Counted from the stretch's first letter, positions 16,538 to 25,436 are shown. The stretch is DNA of 64,000 bases from DASZIT01 sp036268775 (GCA_036268775.1 DATATM010000031.1:124001-188000), one strand, 5' to 3'. Program-made: numbers and translations. Notes: a model not told the origin generated them from the sequence alone.

Positions 16538-17779
16538 ATGGGGGAAGGCATGACCGAGAGCTTGACGACGCAGGATGCCGCGGTGGGGGAAATACCCGAC
16601 CACGTGCCTCCCGAACTCGTCCACCCGCTCGACCAGTGGAATGGCGCCGATTTCCTGGCCAATCCGATCGGGTACTGGGACGACATCCGGCCCAGCACCC
16701 GAGTCTTCTGGAGCCCTTTGCACGGAGGCTTCTGGTGCCTCACCCGGTACGCCGACATCCACGAGGTCTTCCAGCGCACCGACGACTTCTCCAGCCGGTT
16801 GACCAACATCCCCGGCCGGAAGGTCCGGCTCCTCCCCATCAGCCTCGACCCCCCCGAACACCGCTCCTATCGCCGGGTGCTCAACCGGCCGTTCGCGCCG
16901 CCCCGTATCGAGCAGCTGGGCGTCAAGATCGAGCACCGGGCGAACGAGCTGATCGACAGCTTCATCGGCAGGGGGGAGTGCGACTTCATGGCGGAATTCG
17001 CGGTCAAGTTGCCGACTCAGATCTTCTGCGAGCTCCTGGGCCTGCCCCCCGAGGAGATGGACCAGTTCCTCGAGTGGAACAACACCATCCTCCACGTCCA
17101 CGGCGACGCCGAGGGCCAGGCCCGCCAGACCCAGGCCAACGAGGAACTGTCGGCCTACCTGTCCCAGTTCATCGCCGGCCGGGGGGAGGGCCCGGCCGAC
17201 GACCTGGTCCGGACCCTGCTGGCCGCCGATGTGGATGGCCGCCCGATGGCCCACGAAGAGGCCCTCGGGATGGTGTACCTCCTGTTCATGGCCGGACTGG
17301 ACACGGTCACCGCCGCTCTCGGGTGGGGCTGGCAGTTTTTGGCCGAGCACCCCGAGCACCGCCAGCAGATCGTCGACGATCCCGAATTGATCCCCAGCGC
17401 CATCGAGGAGCTACTGCGCTACTACTCGTTCTTGGAGGACTCCCGCACCATCACCCGCGACCTGGAGTTCGCCGGCGTCACCATGAAGGAGGGGGACCGC
17501 ATCATGCTCCCCACCTCGTCGGCCGATCGCGACGAGGAGCAGTTCCCCGACCCCCACACCGTGGACTTCCGCCGCGACCCCAACCGCCACCTGATCTTCG
17601 CCGCTGGGCCCCACCGGTGCCTCGGCTCCCATCTCGCCCGGGCCGAAGTGCGCATCGCCATGGAGACCTGGCACCGCCGGATCCCGGACTACCGGATCCA
17701 GGAGGGGGCGCAGGTCCACTACCACGGCGGCGCGGTGATCGGTCTCGACAATCTGCCCATCGGGTTCCCGGCCGGGTGA
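16538..17779 (+). CDS. Cytochrome P450
   Basis: A 413-residue P450. I-helix AGLDTVT (252-258), K-helix ELLRY, and heme loop FAAGPHRCLG with the thiolate ligand at Cys361. Start options are ATG 16538 and ATG 16550; both follow G-rich stretches and I chose the first. A ferredoxin gene follows after 14 bases, so the electron donor is encoded in the same operon, and then a class III aminotransferase. The order hydroxylase, ferredoxin, aminotransferase with a divergent ALDH suggests processing of one carbon through alcohol, aldehyde and amine or acid. Confidence 0.95.
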   Translation: MGEGMTESLTTQDAAVGEIPDHVPPELVHPLDQWNGADFLANPIGYWDDIRPSTRVFWSPLHGGFWCLTRYADIHEVFQRTDDFSSRLTNIPGRKVRLLPISLDPPEHRSYRRVLNRPFAPPRIEQLGVKIEHRANELIDSFIGRGECDFMAEFAVKLPTQIFCELLGLPPEEMDQFLEWNNTILHVHGDAEGQARQTQANEELSAYLSQFIAGRGEGPADDLVRTLLAADVDGRPMAHEEALGMVYLLFMAGLDTVTAALGWGWQFLAEHPEHRQQIVDDPELIPSAIEELLRYYSFLEDSRTITRDLEFAGVTMKEGDRIMLPTSSADRDEEQFPDPHTVDFRRDPNRHLIFAAGPHRCLGSHLARAEVRIAMETWHRRIPDYRIQEGAQVHYHGGAVIGLDNLPIGFPAG

Positions 17780-17793
17780 AGGAGGCGAAGGAC

Positions 17794-18051
17794 ATGGAGC
17801 GACCCACGACAGCATCGGCCGATGCCGCCACCGACCCGATCGTCTGCACCGTCAGCGTCAACAACGAGAGGTGCCAGGGTCACGCCCGATGTTGGCAGCT
17901 GTTGCCGGATTTCTTCACCCTCGACGATGAGGGCTACTCCAACATCGGCGAGAACAAGCCGGTGACCGCCGAACAGGAGGCCAAGGTGCGCCAGGCGGTC
18001 AACGCCTGCCCCGAGCTGGCCTTCACCATTCACGAGAGGGAGACCGATTGA
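17794..18051 (+). CDS. [3Fe-4S]-type ferredoxin for P450
   Basis: An 85-residue ferredoxin. Three Cys ligands are visible: Cys27 and Cys33 in CQGHARC and Cys72 in ACPELAF. His30 occupies the place of the fourth ligand, the pattern of single-cluster ferredoxins that donate electrons to actinobacterial P450s. GGAGG lies eight bases before ATG 17794. It is directly downstream of the P450 and its stop overlaps the aminotransferase start. Confidence 0.9.
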   Translation: MERPTTASADAATDPIVCTVSVNNERCQGHARCWQLLPDFFTLDDEGYSNIGENKPVTAEQEAKVRQAVNACPELAFTIHERETD

Positions 18052-19370
18052 TGGACCGACACGACGAGCTCTTCGCCGCCGCCGGCCGGGTCCTGGGCGG
18101 CGCCTTTGGGCAGTTCGCCCTGCCGGAGGCCGACGCCATCGTCGCCTCCCACGGCAGGGGCGCCTATCTCTACGATCTGCGCGGCCGTCGTTACCTCGAC
18201 TACCTCCTCGGCAGTGGGCCGCTCCTGCTCGGGCATGCCCGACCGGAGGTGGTCGCCGCCATCCAGGGCCAGGCCGCCAAAGGATCCCATTTCTATGTGT
18301 TGAGCGAGCCCGGGATCGAACTGGCCGAACGGATCGTCGAGATCGTTCCCTGTGCCGAGAAGATCAAGTACGCCTCTTCGGGGAGTGAGTCGACCTTCCA
18401 GGCCCTCCGCATGGCCCGGGCCTTCAGCGGCAAGACCAAGATCCTGAAATTCGAAGGTGGCTTCCACGGGACCCACGACTACGCCATGATGAGCTCGTTC
18501 CATGCGTCGCCGGAAGGATTCCCCCATCCGGCCCCCGACTCGATCGGGATCCCCGACGGCATCCGCGACACCGTCCTCGTCTCCCGGTGGAACGACCGGG
18601 AGCTCACCCGCTCGTTGGTGGAGCAACACGCCCACGAACTGGCGGTGGTGGTGTGTGAGCCGATGCAGCGGGCGGTGGCGGCGGCTCCCGGGTTTCTGCA
18701 ATTCCTCCGGGAGCTGACCGAGGCGAACGGCCTGCTGCTGATGTTCGATGAGATGGTCACCGGGTTCCGGCTGGCCCTCGGCGGCGGCCAGCAGCGCTAC
18801 GGCGTGGTGCCGGACCTCGCCACCTTCGGCAAGGCGATGACCAACGGCATGGCCATGACCTGCATCGCCGGACGCAGCGACGTCCTGGCCGTCGCCGATG
18901 TCGCCCGGGCCGGGAGCGACTCCTATTCCTATTTCGGCGGGACCCTCAACGGCCATGCCCTGGCCGCCGCCGCCGGTCTGGCCGTCCTCGACGTCCTCTC
19001 CGGTCCCGGCGTCTACCAGCGGTTGGACCAGATGGGGGACACCCTGCGACACGCCCTCCGGGAGGCGGCCGCCCGCCACGGGCTGCCCGCCCAGGTCCTG
19101 GGCGAGGGGCCGGTCTTCCAGATCGTCTTCAGCGAGACCCCGGTGGTGGACTTCGAGACGTTGGCCACCGGGGACCGCACCTTGTCTCGGGAATTCGGGC
19201 TCGGCTGCCTGCGGGCCGGCATCCTCAACAACGGGGGCGGCAAGTTTTACATCTCATTGGCCCACAGCGACGTGGATCTGGCCACCACGGTGGAGGTGTT
19301 CGACCAGGTGTTGGCGGCCATGGCCGCGGAAAGGGCCCCGGCCCGTCAGGCCGCCGCCTCCACCATCTGA
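18051..19370 (+). CDS. Class III aminotransferase / glutamate-1-semialdehyde aminomutase-like
   Basis: A 439-residue PLP enzyme of fold type I. It has SSGSESTFQALRMARAFSG (phosphate-binding loop), EPMQRAVAAAPGF and LLMFDEMVTGFR (Asp contacting the PLP ring), and Lys261 in ATFGKAMTNG as the Schiff-base lysine. It resembles GSA aminomutases, but this branch is often an aminotransferase or decarboxylase-like enzyme in catabolic or secondary pathways. TGATG overlap with the ferredoxin stop shows translational coupling. It likely aminates or deaminates an oxidised intermediate. Confidence 0.9.
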   Translation: MDRHDELFAAAGRVLGGAFGQFALPEADAIVASHGRGAYLYDLRGRRYLDYLLGSGPLLLGHARPEVVAAIQGQAAKGSHFYVLSEPGIELAERIVEIVPCAEKIKYASSGSESTFQALRMARAFSGKTKILKFEGGFHGTHDYAMMSSFHASPEGFPHPAPDSIGIPDGIRDTVLVSRWNDRELTRSLVEQHAHELAVVVCEPMQRAVAAAPGFLQFLRELTEANGLLLMFDEMVTGFRLALGGGQQRYGVVPDLATFGKAMTNGMAMTCIAGRSDVLAVADVARAGSDSYSYFGGTLNGHALAAAAGLAVLDVLSGPGVYQRLDQMGDTLRHALREAAARHGLPAQVLGEGPVFQIVFSETPVVDFETLATGDRTLSREFGLGCLRAGILNNGGGKFYISLAHSDVDLATTVEVFDQVLAAMAAERAPARQAAASTI

Positions 19371-19375
19371 GCGGC

Positions 19376-20353
19376 TCAGCCGATACGGCACTCCGGGTGG
19401 CGCCCCTTGTCCCGGAACGGAAGGGCCAACTCCTGCCCGCAGCCGTCGCACCGGGGGATCGGAGGGCGCTCGGGTCGGGCAGCCAGCTCGCGATCGCGCC
19501 GGGCCATCTTGGCCGGCAGGATGTCGGCGGCCACCGCGGTGAGCGGCAGGGTGACCTCGGCCAGGCCGGCGGCGATGGTGGCCTCATGGAGGTCCTTCGT
19601 CATGAACTGGGTGATGTCCACGTGGTCCATGGCCTGGCGCTCCCGGCGGATCCGGTCGTGGCGCCCCCAGGTCCGCATGCCCCGGGAGTCGCCCTGGCTG
19701 GCCGTCACTACCCGGGTCACCATGTCCTCGTCGATCCCGTAGGCGGCGGCCAGCTGCATAGCCTCCAGCTGCAGCGCGTAGCCGCCGATGCTCAACAGGT
19801 TGTTCACCAGCTTGACTGTCACCCCCGATCCGACCGGCCCGACGTGGAACAGCTCGCTGCCCATGGCCTCGAAGACCGGCCAACAGCGCTTCACCGTCGG
19901 CTCGTCGCCGCCGATCATGATGGAGAGGGAGCCGAGCTCGGACTTTTCGCTGCCACCGCTGACCGCGGCATCGATGACCACCACCTGGTGCTCCGCGGCC
20001 CGGTGGGCCAGGTCGATCACCGTGGTCGGGAGGACGGTGCTGTGGACCACCACCACGGTGTCGGGCCGGCCATGTTCCTCGACGGTGGCGACCACGTCTT
20101 CGACCTGTCGATCGTTGACCACCACCACGGAGATGACGGAGGCTTCCGACGCCAGGGCGGCCAGGGAACCGGCCGGGCGGGCCCCGGCGTCGGCCAGCGA
20201 TTGGACGGCCTCCGGCCGGGTGTCGAACACCAGGACGTCGAAGCCGGCGCGGACCAGGGAGCGGGCGATGCCACCGCCCATGTTCCCGAGTCCGACCACG
20301 CCCACCACCGGGCCGGCGTCGGATTCGGGCGGGGGCGGGGCGGCGGGAGTCAT
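19376..20353 (-). CDS. Beta-hydroxyacid dehydrogenase (3-hydroxyisobutyrate dehydrogenase family) with C-terminal Cys-rich tail
   Basis: A 325-residue NAD(P)-dependent dehydrogenase. The Rossmann motif is GLGNMGGG (21-28), the substrate region contains DAAVSGGSEKSELGSLSIM, and the catalytic Lys and Asn lie in VTVKLVNNLL. The end is unusual: Cys302-x2-Cys305 and later His319 and Cys322 form a possible zinc ribbon of about 25 residues that the family does not normally carry. It is transcribed toward the aminotransferase and ends six bases from it. Confidence 0.88.
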   Translation of the reverse strand: MTPAAPPPPESDAGPVVGVVGLGNMGGGIARSLVRAGFDVLVFDTRPEAVQSLADAGARPAGSLAALASEASVISVVVVNDRQVEDVVATVEEHGRPDTVVVVHSTVLPTTVIDLAHRAAEHQVVVIDAAVSGGSEKSELGSLSIMIGGDEPTVKRCWPVFEAMGSELFHVGPVGSGVTVKLVNNLLSIGGYALQLEAMQLAAAYGIDEDMVTRVVTASQGDSRGMRTWGRHDRIRRERQAMDHVDITQFMTKDLHEATIAAGLAEVTLPLTAVAADILPAKMARRDRELAARPERPPIPRCDGCGQELALPFRDKGRHPECRIG

Positions 20354-20374
20354 ACCGGCAAGAATCGCACAAAG

Positions 20375-20448
20375 ATCTAACGGATTCCACCGTACCGGGC
20401 TCCGACGCGGGGTGGCCGGGGGCGGGTACTATTCAGTCAGATGATCTA
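20375..20448. promoter_or_regulatory. Divergent control region with ATCTAACGGATTC and TATTCAGT...ATCTA elements
   Basis: The gap between the minus dehydrogenase and the plus NTF2 gene has two AT-richer patches. One holds ATCTAACGGATTC (20375-20387), 11 of 13 matching the 13-mer at 32835 and 49110. The other has -10-like TACTAT (20427-20432) and TATTCAGT-N6-ATCTA (20430-20448), which matches 32821-32839 in 15 of 19 positions. Confidence 0.45.
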
Positions 20449-20502
20449 CCTGTACGGTCTGCAGGGCTGGGTCTGAGATGCCGACCGAGGGGGTAGCTGC
20501 CA

Positions 20503-20925
20503 GTGACCGAGGATGCCGCGGGAATCGACGACGCCGACCGGCGAGCCATCGAGCTGCTCATCGTCGAGTTCGCCTGGCGGGTCGATCACGACCGCGCCGA
20601 CACCGTCCATAGTCTGTTCGTCGAGAACGGGCGGTTGGTCCTCGGCCCCCATCATCTCGACGGGGACTCGGCCATTGCCGAGTGGGGCGCCAATCGTGCC
20701 GGACAGGAGCGACGGAGCATGCATGTCTGTTCGAACATCCGGATCACCTCCCCCGGCCCCGATCTCGCCACCGCCACCACCTACGCGGTCATCTACATGG
20801 CCGATCGGGGAGGACCGGTGCCCGGCTCGCCGTTGAGCGTCGGTGAGTACCACGACGAGTTCGCTCGCCGGACCGATGGCTGGCGCTTCACCCAGCGCGA
20901 GATGGTGATGTTGGCGAACCGATGA
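20503..20925 (+). CDS. NTF2-like (SnoaL-type) protein
   Basis: A 140-residue NTF2-fold protein: DDADRRAIELLIVEFAWRVDHDRADTV is the first helix pair, with the frequent F-x-x-x-x-R/D/D pattern, followed by VHSLFVENGRLVLGP and strands to FTQREMVMLANR. Such proteins act as small isomerases, hydratases or dehydrases in steroid and polyketide pathways, or as structural partners. GTG 20503 is the start. It heads a six-gene operon ending at 24397 and overlaps the next gene by four bases. Three more NTF2 proteins are in the window. Confidence 0.8.
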   Translation: MTEDAAGIDDADRRAIELLIVEFAWRVDHDRADTVHSLFVENGRLVLGPHHLDGDSAIAEWGANRAGQERRSMHVCSNIRITSPGPDLATATTYAVIYMADRGGPVPGSPLSVGEYHDEFARRTDGWRFTQREMVMLANR

Positions 20926-22013
20926 GCGGTGACGCCGATGTGCGGGTGGGGGTGATCGGCACCGGGTTTGGCGCCGAGACGCTGATGCCGGCGTTCGCGG
21001 CCACCCCCGGCATCCGGATCGACGCGGTGTGCAGCGCCCGGATCGACCGGGCGGAGGCGGCGGCCGCCCGGTTCGGGGCGACCACCGCGGTGGACGACTA
21101 CCGCCGGGTGGTGGCGATGAAAGAGCTCGACCTGGTCTGCGTCTGCACCCCGCCCCCGCTGCACGCGGCGATGACCATGGACGTCCTCGACGCCGGGCAT
21201 CACGTGTTCTCCACCAAGCCCCTGGCCACCACCCTTCCCGAGGCGACCGCGCTGCGCGACCGGGCCCGCGACCTCAAGGTGGTGACAGCCATGGACCTCG
21301 ACCAGCGGTACGAACCGGTGAGGCGCTACAGCCGGGAACTGGTCCGAGACGGCTACCTCGGGGATCTCCGCTTCGTGGTCCTCACCCTCATGGAGGGGTA
21401 CACCACCGACCCGAGCGCCCACCTCTACTACTGGAACTGGGTGTCGCAGCTGTCGGCCGGCGGCGGGATCCTGGGGGCGTCCTTGCTCAATCACCACCTC
21501 GACCTCCTTCGCTACACCTTCGGCGACATCGAGTCGGTGGGAGGGGTCGTCAGCACCCTGGTGACCGACAAGCCGGTCCTGCCGCCCGGGACCGACAGCC
21601 ATCACCCGGTTGGCGACCCCGGGACGCTGGAGCGGAAGCCGGTGGACACCGAGGACGCGGTGGCGCTCCAAGGGCGCTTCGCCGGGGGTGGGCTGTTCAC
21701 CGCCGCGGCGTCCTGGTCGGTGCGGCATCCGAGCGGTGTCCGGGTGGAGGCCTATGGGAGCGACGGCACCTTGGTGCTCGAGCCTTCGGGCCGCCTGCTG
21801 GGCGGGACCAAGCACGATGGCGAGTTGACGGAACTGGCGGTGCCCGATCGCCTTCATCTGGCCGACCTCGGCTCCGTGCGGATCTCGAGGTTCTCGCTGC
21901 TGGCCAAGGATCTGGTCACCGCCCTGACCGGCGGCGGAGGGGACCCGCTGTTCGCCACCTTCGACGACGCCCTCCGGCTTCGGGAGATCGCCTATCAGGT
22001 CCTGGGGCGCTGA
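20922..22013 (+). CDS. Gfo/Idh/MocA family oxidoreductase
   Basis: A 363-residue NAD(P)-dependent oxidoreductase. The nucleotide-binding start is VRVGVIGTGFGAETLMPAF, followed by CVCTPPPLHA and the family motif FSTKPLATT (the EKP-like Lys is present). A C-terminal beta-sheet domain follows (GGGILGASLLNHHLDLLRYTFG). Family members act on sugars, biliverdin, inositols or diols. In this operon the substrate is unknown. The ATGA overlap with the NTF2 gene shows coupling. Confidence 0.9.
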   Translation: MSGDADVRVGVIGTGFGAETLMPAFAATPGIRIDAVCSARIDRAEAAAARFGATTAVDDYRRVVAMKELDLVCVCTPPPLHAAMTMDVLDAGHHVFSTKPLATTLPEATALRDRARDLKVVTAMDLDQRYEPVRRYSRELVRDGYLGDLRFVVLTLMEGYTTDPSAHLYYWNWVSQLSAGGGILGASLLNHHLDLLRYTFGDIESVGGVVSTLVTDKPVLPPGTDSHHPVGDPGTLERKPVDTEDAVALQGRFAGGGLFTAAASWSVRHPSGVRVEAYGSDGTLVLEPSGRLLGGTKHDGELTELAVPDRLHLADLGSVRISRFSLLAKDLVTALTGGGGDPLFATFDDALRLREIAYQVLGR

Positions 22014-22080
22014 GGGTGGGCGCGCCGGTCCCGGTGATCCGGGCCCCGAATTCGGTGGTCGCCATGCCGGTGACGATCCG

Positions 22081-22953
22081 GTGAGGGGGGTGGCGGTCGA
22101 CGGCGGGAGGGTGCCTCTTTGGGCCGACCGGTCCATCACCGCCGCCTTCTTCGAGTCGACCGGTGACACCCTCGTCCCCCGGGCCCATGCCCACAGTGCA
22201 CGATCGGTCGACTTCCTCCACGGGCGCCTGTTGGCCGGCCTGCTGGCCCGACGGGTCGAAGCCGAGGTCGACGACCCGGAGCTGCAATGCGCCCGGCTGA
22301 CGGTCGACCTGTTCCGTCCGACCCCGCTGGGTCCGGTGGAAGTCCGCGCCTCGACGGTCCGCCGGGGTCGGCGAATCCAGGTGATCGACGCGGAGGTGCT
22401 GTCGGCCTCTCCCACCGGGAAGGGCCCGGTGGTCACCGCCCGGGCCTCGGCCACCCTGCTCCGCATCGGCGAAGCGCCTTCCGGCGAGGTATGGACCTCG
22501 GCGGAGTGGACCCTGCCGGGTCCGGAGGCGATCGACCCGCCGGTGGCCGACGAGGCCCGGCTGTTGCCCTGGGAGATCCGCGCCGTCGGGCCGAGCCGGC
22601 TCGTCTCTTCGGGTCGGGTCCAGGTCTGGGTCCGGGACCCCCGGCCTCTGGTCGAGGGCGAGGTGGTGACCGGCCTGGTCCGGGCGGCGATGGTGGCCGA
22701 CGCCGCCAACCCATTCGCCAATGCCGGGACCCGGGGGTTGCGGTACATCAACGCCGACATCACGTTGTTGCTGCGACGGCTACCCCGGAGCGAGTGGATC
22801 GGCTTCGAGGTTGCATCCCATCTGGCTCAAGGCGGCATTGCCATCGGCCAGTGCACGCTCTACGACGAGGATGGGGCGATCGGGTCGAGCTCGGTCACCG
22901 CCATCGCCCAGGAGCCGCTCGGCCGGGATATCGCCAAGACCGCCGGGGCCTGA
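22081..22953 (+). CDS. Acyl-CoA thioesterase family protein (double hotdog)
   Basis: A 290-residue protein with two hotdog-like halves, matching the acyl-CoA thioesterase/TesB-like family used in actinobacterial lipid catabolism: HGRLLAGLLARRVEAEV with CARLTVDLFRPTPLGPVEVRA in the first half, and RYINADITLLLRRLP and IAIGQCTLYDEDGAIG in the second. It may hydrolyse a CoA thioester. Start is GTG 22081; an in-frame GTG at 22090 is a close alternative. It follows the oxidoreductase by 67 bases. Confidence 0.8.
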   Translation: MRGVAVDGGRVPLWADRSITAAFFESTGDTLVPRAHAHSARSVDFLHGRLLAGLLARRVEAEVDDPELQCARLTVDLFRPTPLGPVEVRASTVRRGRRIQVIDAEVLSASPTGKGPVVTARASATLLRIGEAPSGEVWTSAEWTLPGPEAIDPPVADEARLLPWEIRAVGPSRLVSSGRVQVWVRDPRPLVEGEVVTGLVRAAMVADAANPFANAGTRGLRYINADITLLLRRLPRSEWIGFEVASHLAQGGIAIGQCTLYDEDGAIGSSSVTAIAQEPLGRDIAKTAGA

Positions 22954-22961
22954 GGAGGACG

Positions 22962-23444
22962 GTGGAGCCCCAACGCCGCAGCCGGCGCATCGCCATGACC
23001 GACGAGGAGCGCGACGGGTTCCTGGGGACGGAGCGGGTCTGCCGGGTGGCGTCGGTAGGGGCGGATGGTCAACCCCACGCCACGCCGCTCTGGTTCGTGT
23101 GGCTCCCGTCGACCCCGGCGCTCTGGCTGTACTCCATCGTCCGGAGCCAGCGATGGGTGGACCTGAGCCGGGATTCCCGGGTCGGGGTGGTGGTGGACGC
23201 CGGCTCGGCCTATCAGGAATTGCGGGGCGTGGAGATCGGTGGGCGGGTGGAGATCGTCGGTGAGGTGCCGCGGCTCGGCCGATCGGTTCCCGAGCTGGAG
23301 GAGCCCGAGCGCGCCTTCGCCCGGAAGTACGGCGGCAACGACTCCCTCGCCTATGACGGCCGCCATGGCTGGCTCCGCCTCCAACCCCAGAAGGTGACCA
23401 GTTGGGATTTCCGCAAGGTGGCCGCCGTCCGCCCCCCTCCCTGA
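22962..23444 (+). CDS. Pyridoxamine-phosphate-oxidase-fold flavin/F420 protein
   Basis: A 160-residue split-beta-barrel protein of the PPOX class: FLGTERVCRVASVGADGQPHATPLWFVW is the classic first half, and RGVEIGGRVEIVGEV the second. Family members bind FMN or F420. It may act as a small reductase. GTG 22962 with GAGGAGG upstream is the start; ATG 22995 is an alternative. It is the fourth gene of the operon and is eight bases from the thioesterase stop. Confidence 0.82.
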   Translation: MEPQRRSRRIAMTDEERDGFLGTERVCRVASVGADGQPHATPLWFVWLPSTPALWLYSIVRSQRWVDLSRDSRVGVVVDAGSAYQELRGVEIGGRVEIVGEVPRLGRSVPELEEPERAFARKYGGNDSLAYDGRHGWLRLQPQKVTSWDFRKVAAVRPPP

Positions 23445-23474
23445 CCCGATCACCGAAACGGAGCTCAAGCCGAT

Positions 23475-23978
23475 ATGAGTGTGGACAGATTCCCGATCGA
23501 GGCCGGGCACATCATGATATTCGCCCGGGCCATTGCCGACCCCAACCCCATCTACGCCGACCCGGTCTACGCCGCCGGTACCGAGCTCGGAGGGGTCATC
23601 GCCCCGCCCACCTTCCTGCGGGCCAGCGCCCAGTTCGACCCCGACTGGCCCCTGCGCCCGAAGATCGGGGAGCCGTGGATCGGATCCGGCCGGACCCCCA
23701 CCGGAGTCCCCCGCGGCGATGGGGGCGAGGAGGGCACCTCCCTCCATGCCGAGCAGCACTTCGAGTACCACCGGACCGTCCGGGCCGGCGACGTCCTCCG
23801 GGCCACCGAGCGACCGGGTCGCCGATGGGAAAAGCAGGGTCGGCGCGGCGGGACTCTGCGGTTCGCCGAGACCGTCATCGAATTCCGCGATGAGGAAGGC
23901 GGGTTGGCGGTGACCATGCGCTCGGTGTCGGTCCGCACCGAACAGGTGGTGCAGGTCGAGGAGAAGGAGGGGCAGTGA
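23475..23978 (+). CDS. MaoC-type dehydratase, N-terminal-like subunit (FAS1-like dehydratase domain)
   Basis: A 167-residue hotdog protein like the MaoC_dehydrat_N family: IEAGHIMIFARAIADPNPIYADPVYA and a long central loop, then LHAEQHFEYHRTVRAGDVL. It pairs with the next gene, to which it is joined by a GTGA overlap. Together such pairs form a heteromeric (R)-specific enoyl-CoA hydratase, as in the mycobacterial HadAB and ChsH1/ChsH2 types. This subunit lacks the D-x-N-P-x-H-x-D core, so the partner probably carries the active site. Confidence 0.85.
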   Translation: MSVDRFPIEAGHIMIFARAIADPNPIYADPVYAAGTELGGVIAPPTFLRASAQFDPDWPLRPKIGEPWIGSGRTPTGVPRGDGGEEGTSLHAEQHFEYHRTVRAGDVLRATERPGRRWEKQGRRGGTLRFAETVIEFRDEEGGLAVTMRSVSVRTEQVVQVEEKEGQ

Positions 23979-24397
23979 CCCTCCGTGCCGCCGAAGTCGA
24001 GGTCGGCCAGACCCGTGAGCTGGTCGTGGTCGAAGATCTGACCCGCACCCAGCTGGTCCAGTACGCCGGAGCCTCCGGTGACTACAACCCGCTCCACACC
24101 GACGAGGTCTACGCCACCCAGGTGGCCGGCTATCCGACCGTCTTCGCCCACGGGATGCTCACCATGGGCATGACCGGCCGGCTGGTGACCGACTGGGTGG
24201 GGGACGGACGCCTGGTCCGCTTCGGGGTGAGGTTCGGGCGCCAGGTGTGGCCGGGGGAGACGCTCACCGCCCGAGCCACCATCGAGGGCCTGCGGGAAGA
24301 GGACGGCGACCAGCTTGTCGACCTGGTCCTGACCACCATCAACCAAGCCGGCGACGCCGTCATGACCGGTTACGCCACCGCCCGCCTCGATCCCTGA
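23975..24397 (+). CDS. MaoC-type (R)-enoyl-CoA hydratase catalytic subunit
   Basis: A 140-residue hotdog hydratase. The hydratase motif is seen as YAGASGDYNPLHTDEVYA, where Asp and His are the catalytic pair, and HGMLTMGMTGRLVTDW follows. The end FGRQVWPGETL is also typical. It hydrates trans-2-enoyl-CoA with (R) stereochemistry together with the preceding subunit. GTG 23975 overlaps the preceding stop. It is the last gene of the plus operon and is convergent with an epimerase gene 12 bases away. Confidence 0.9.
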   Translation: MTLRAAEVEVGQTRELVVVEDLTRTQLVQYAGASGDYNPLHTDEVYATQVAGYPTVFAHGMLTMGMTGRLVTDWVGDGRLVRFGVRFGRQVWPGETLTARATIEGLREEDGDQLVDLVLTTINQAGDAVMTGYATARLDP

Positions 24398-24409
24398 CCT
24401 GATCGACGG

Positions 24410-25435
24410 TCAGGCCGACGGTGGCCCGGCGTCCACCGCTTCGGCGCCGTAGCCGCCCGACTCCATGGCGTCGAGGTAGTCGGCGACGCCGTCGGTCAGG
24501 GACCAACGGGCGGTGAACCCGACATCGGCGGCGATCCGGGAGACGTCGAGGGGGGAGCGGAGCCAAGCTCCCTCCGGGAATCCACCGCCCAGATCGATGT
24601 CGGCGGCCGGACGGGCGGCCCGCACCGCCTCCGCCACGTCACCGAGGGGGGCCATCCGACCGGAGGACAGGTGGTAGACGGCATGGCCCAGGGCGGCGGC
24701 CCCGAGGAGGGCGACCAACCCGGCCACGATGTCCTTCACATAGGTGAACTCGAACTGCTGGTCGCCGCCCTCGGACCGGTGATGGGGCCGTCCCTCGCAG
24801 GCGTCGGTGACCATGGTGGACACCGGGGTCCGGTGGGGCTGCCACGGACCGTAGACACCGGTGATCCGGGCCAGGGCCAGGTCCATGCCGTACTCCTCGC
24901 CGAACGCCAACGCGCCGACTTCCCCGGCCGCCTTGGAGGAGCCGTAGAAGCCGGCGGGGGCATAGGAGGAGTCCTCGGCGAGGGGAGTGGTGGTCGGCGG
25001 CCGCCGGCCAAACACCGAACGGGTCCCGATCACCAGCAATCGCCCCACCGACAGGTCGTGGAAGACCCGGCACAGCCTCCAGGTCGTCTCGGCGTTGACC
25101 GCCAACGCCTCGAGAGCCTGGTCGGGAGTGGGGGAGACCTCGCCGTGGAACCGGGTCAGCGCGGCCAGATGGGCCAGGTCGACGGGTTCCCCCTGCGGGG
25201 CGGCGCCGGTCAGCGTCTCCTCGATGAAGCCGGGCTGGCGGAGGTCGCCTTGCCGGTAGGTCACCGCAGCCCCCTCCAGTCCTTCCAGGACTCCGGCACC
25301 GAGGGCGGGAGCCAGATCCACCGCCACTACCGGCCGCCCGCTCCGGGCCAGCGCCCGGACCAGATGGGAGCCGACGAATCCGGCGGCTCCGGTGACCACC
25401 ACCGGGCGGCTCTCGCGACGAAGGGGCATGATCAT
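24410..25435 (-). CDS. NAD-dependent epimerase/dehydratase family protein (extended SDR)
   Basis: A 341-residue extended SDR. The nucleotide motif is TGAAGFVGSHLV; the active-site tyrosine and lysine are in FYGSSKAAGE with the upstream Ser/Thr in IGTRSVFG. FEFTYVKDIVAGLVAL supports the epimerase family. It could act on a nucleotide sugar or, given the neighbours, on a 3-beta-hydroxy-type substrate. Starts are ATG 25435 or 25429. The divergent LLM gene shares the AT-rich promoter; the -10 on this strand is so close to the ATG that a leaderless mRNA is likely. Confidence 0.88.
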   Translation of the reverse strand: MIMPLRRESRPVVVTGAAGFVGSHLVRALARSGRPVVAVDLAPALGAGVLEGLEGAAVTYRQGDLRQPGFIEETLTGAAPQGEPVDLAHLAALTRFHGEVSPTPDQALEALAVNAETTWRLCRVFHDLSVGRLLVIGTRSVFGRRPPTTTPLAEDSSYAPAGFYGSSKAAGEVGALAFGEEYGMDLALARITGVYGPWQPHRTPVSTMVTDACEGRPHHRSEGGDQQFEFTYVKDIVAGLVALLGAAALGHAVYHLSSGRMAPLGDVAEAVRAARPAADIDLGGGFPEGAWLRSPLDVSRIAADVGFTARWSLTDGVADYLDAMESGGYGAEAVDAGPPSA

Positions 25436-25436
25436 C

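Noticed and set aside
20793..22763. 656-codon open frame on the minus strand
   Set aside because: It crosses three coupled plus-strand genes with good homology and has low-complexity composition, so it is a shadow.
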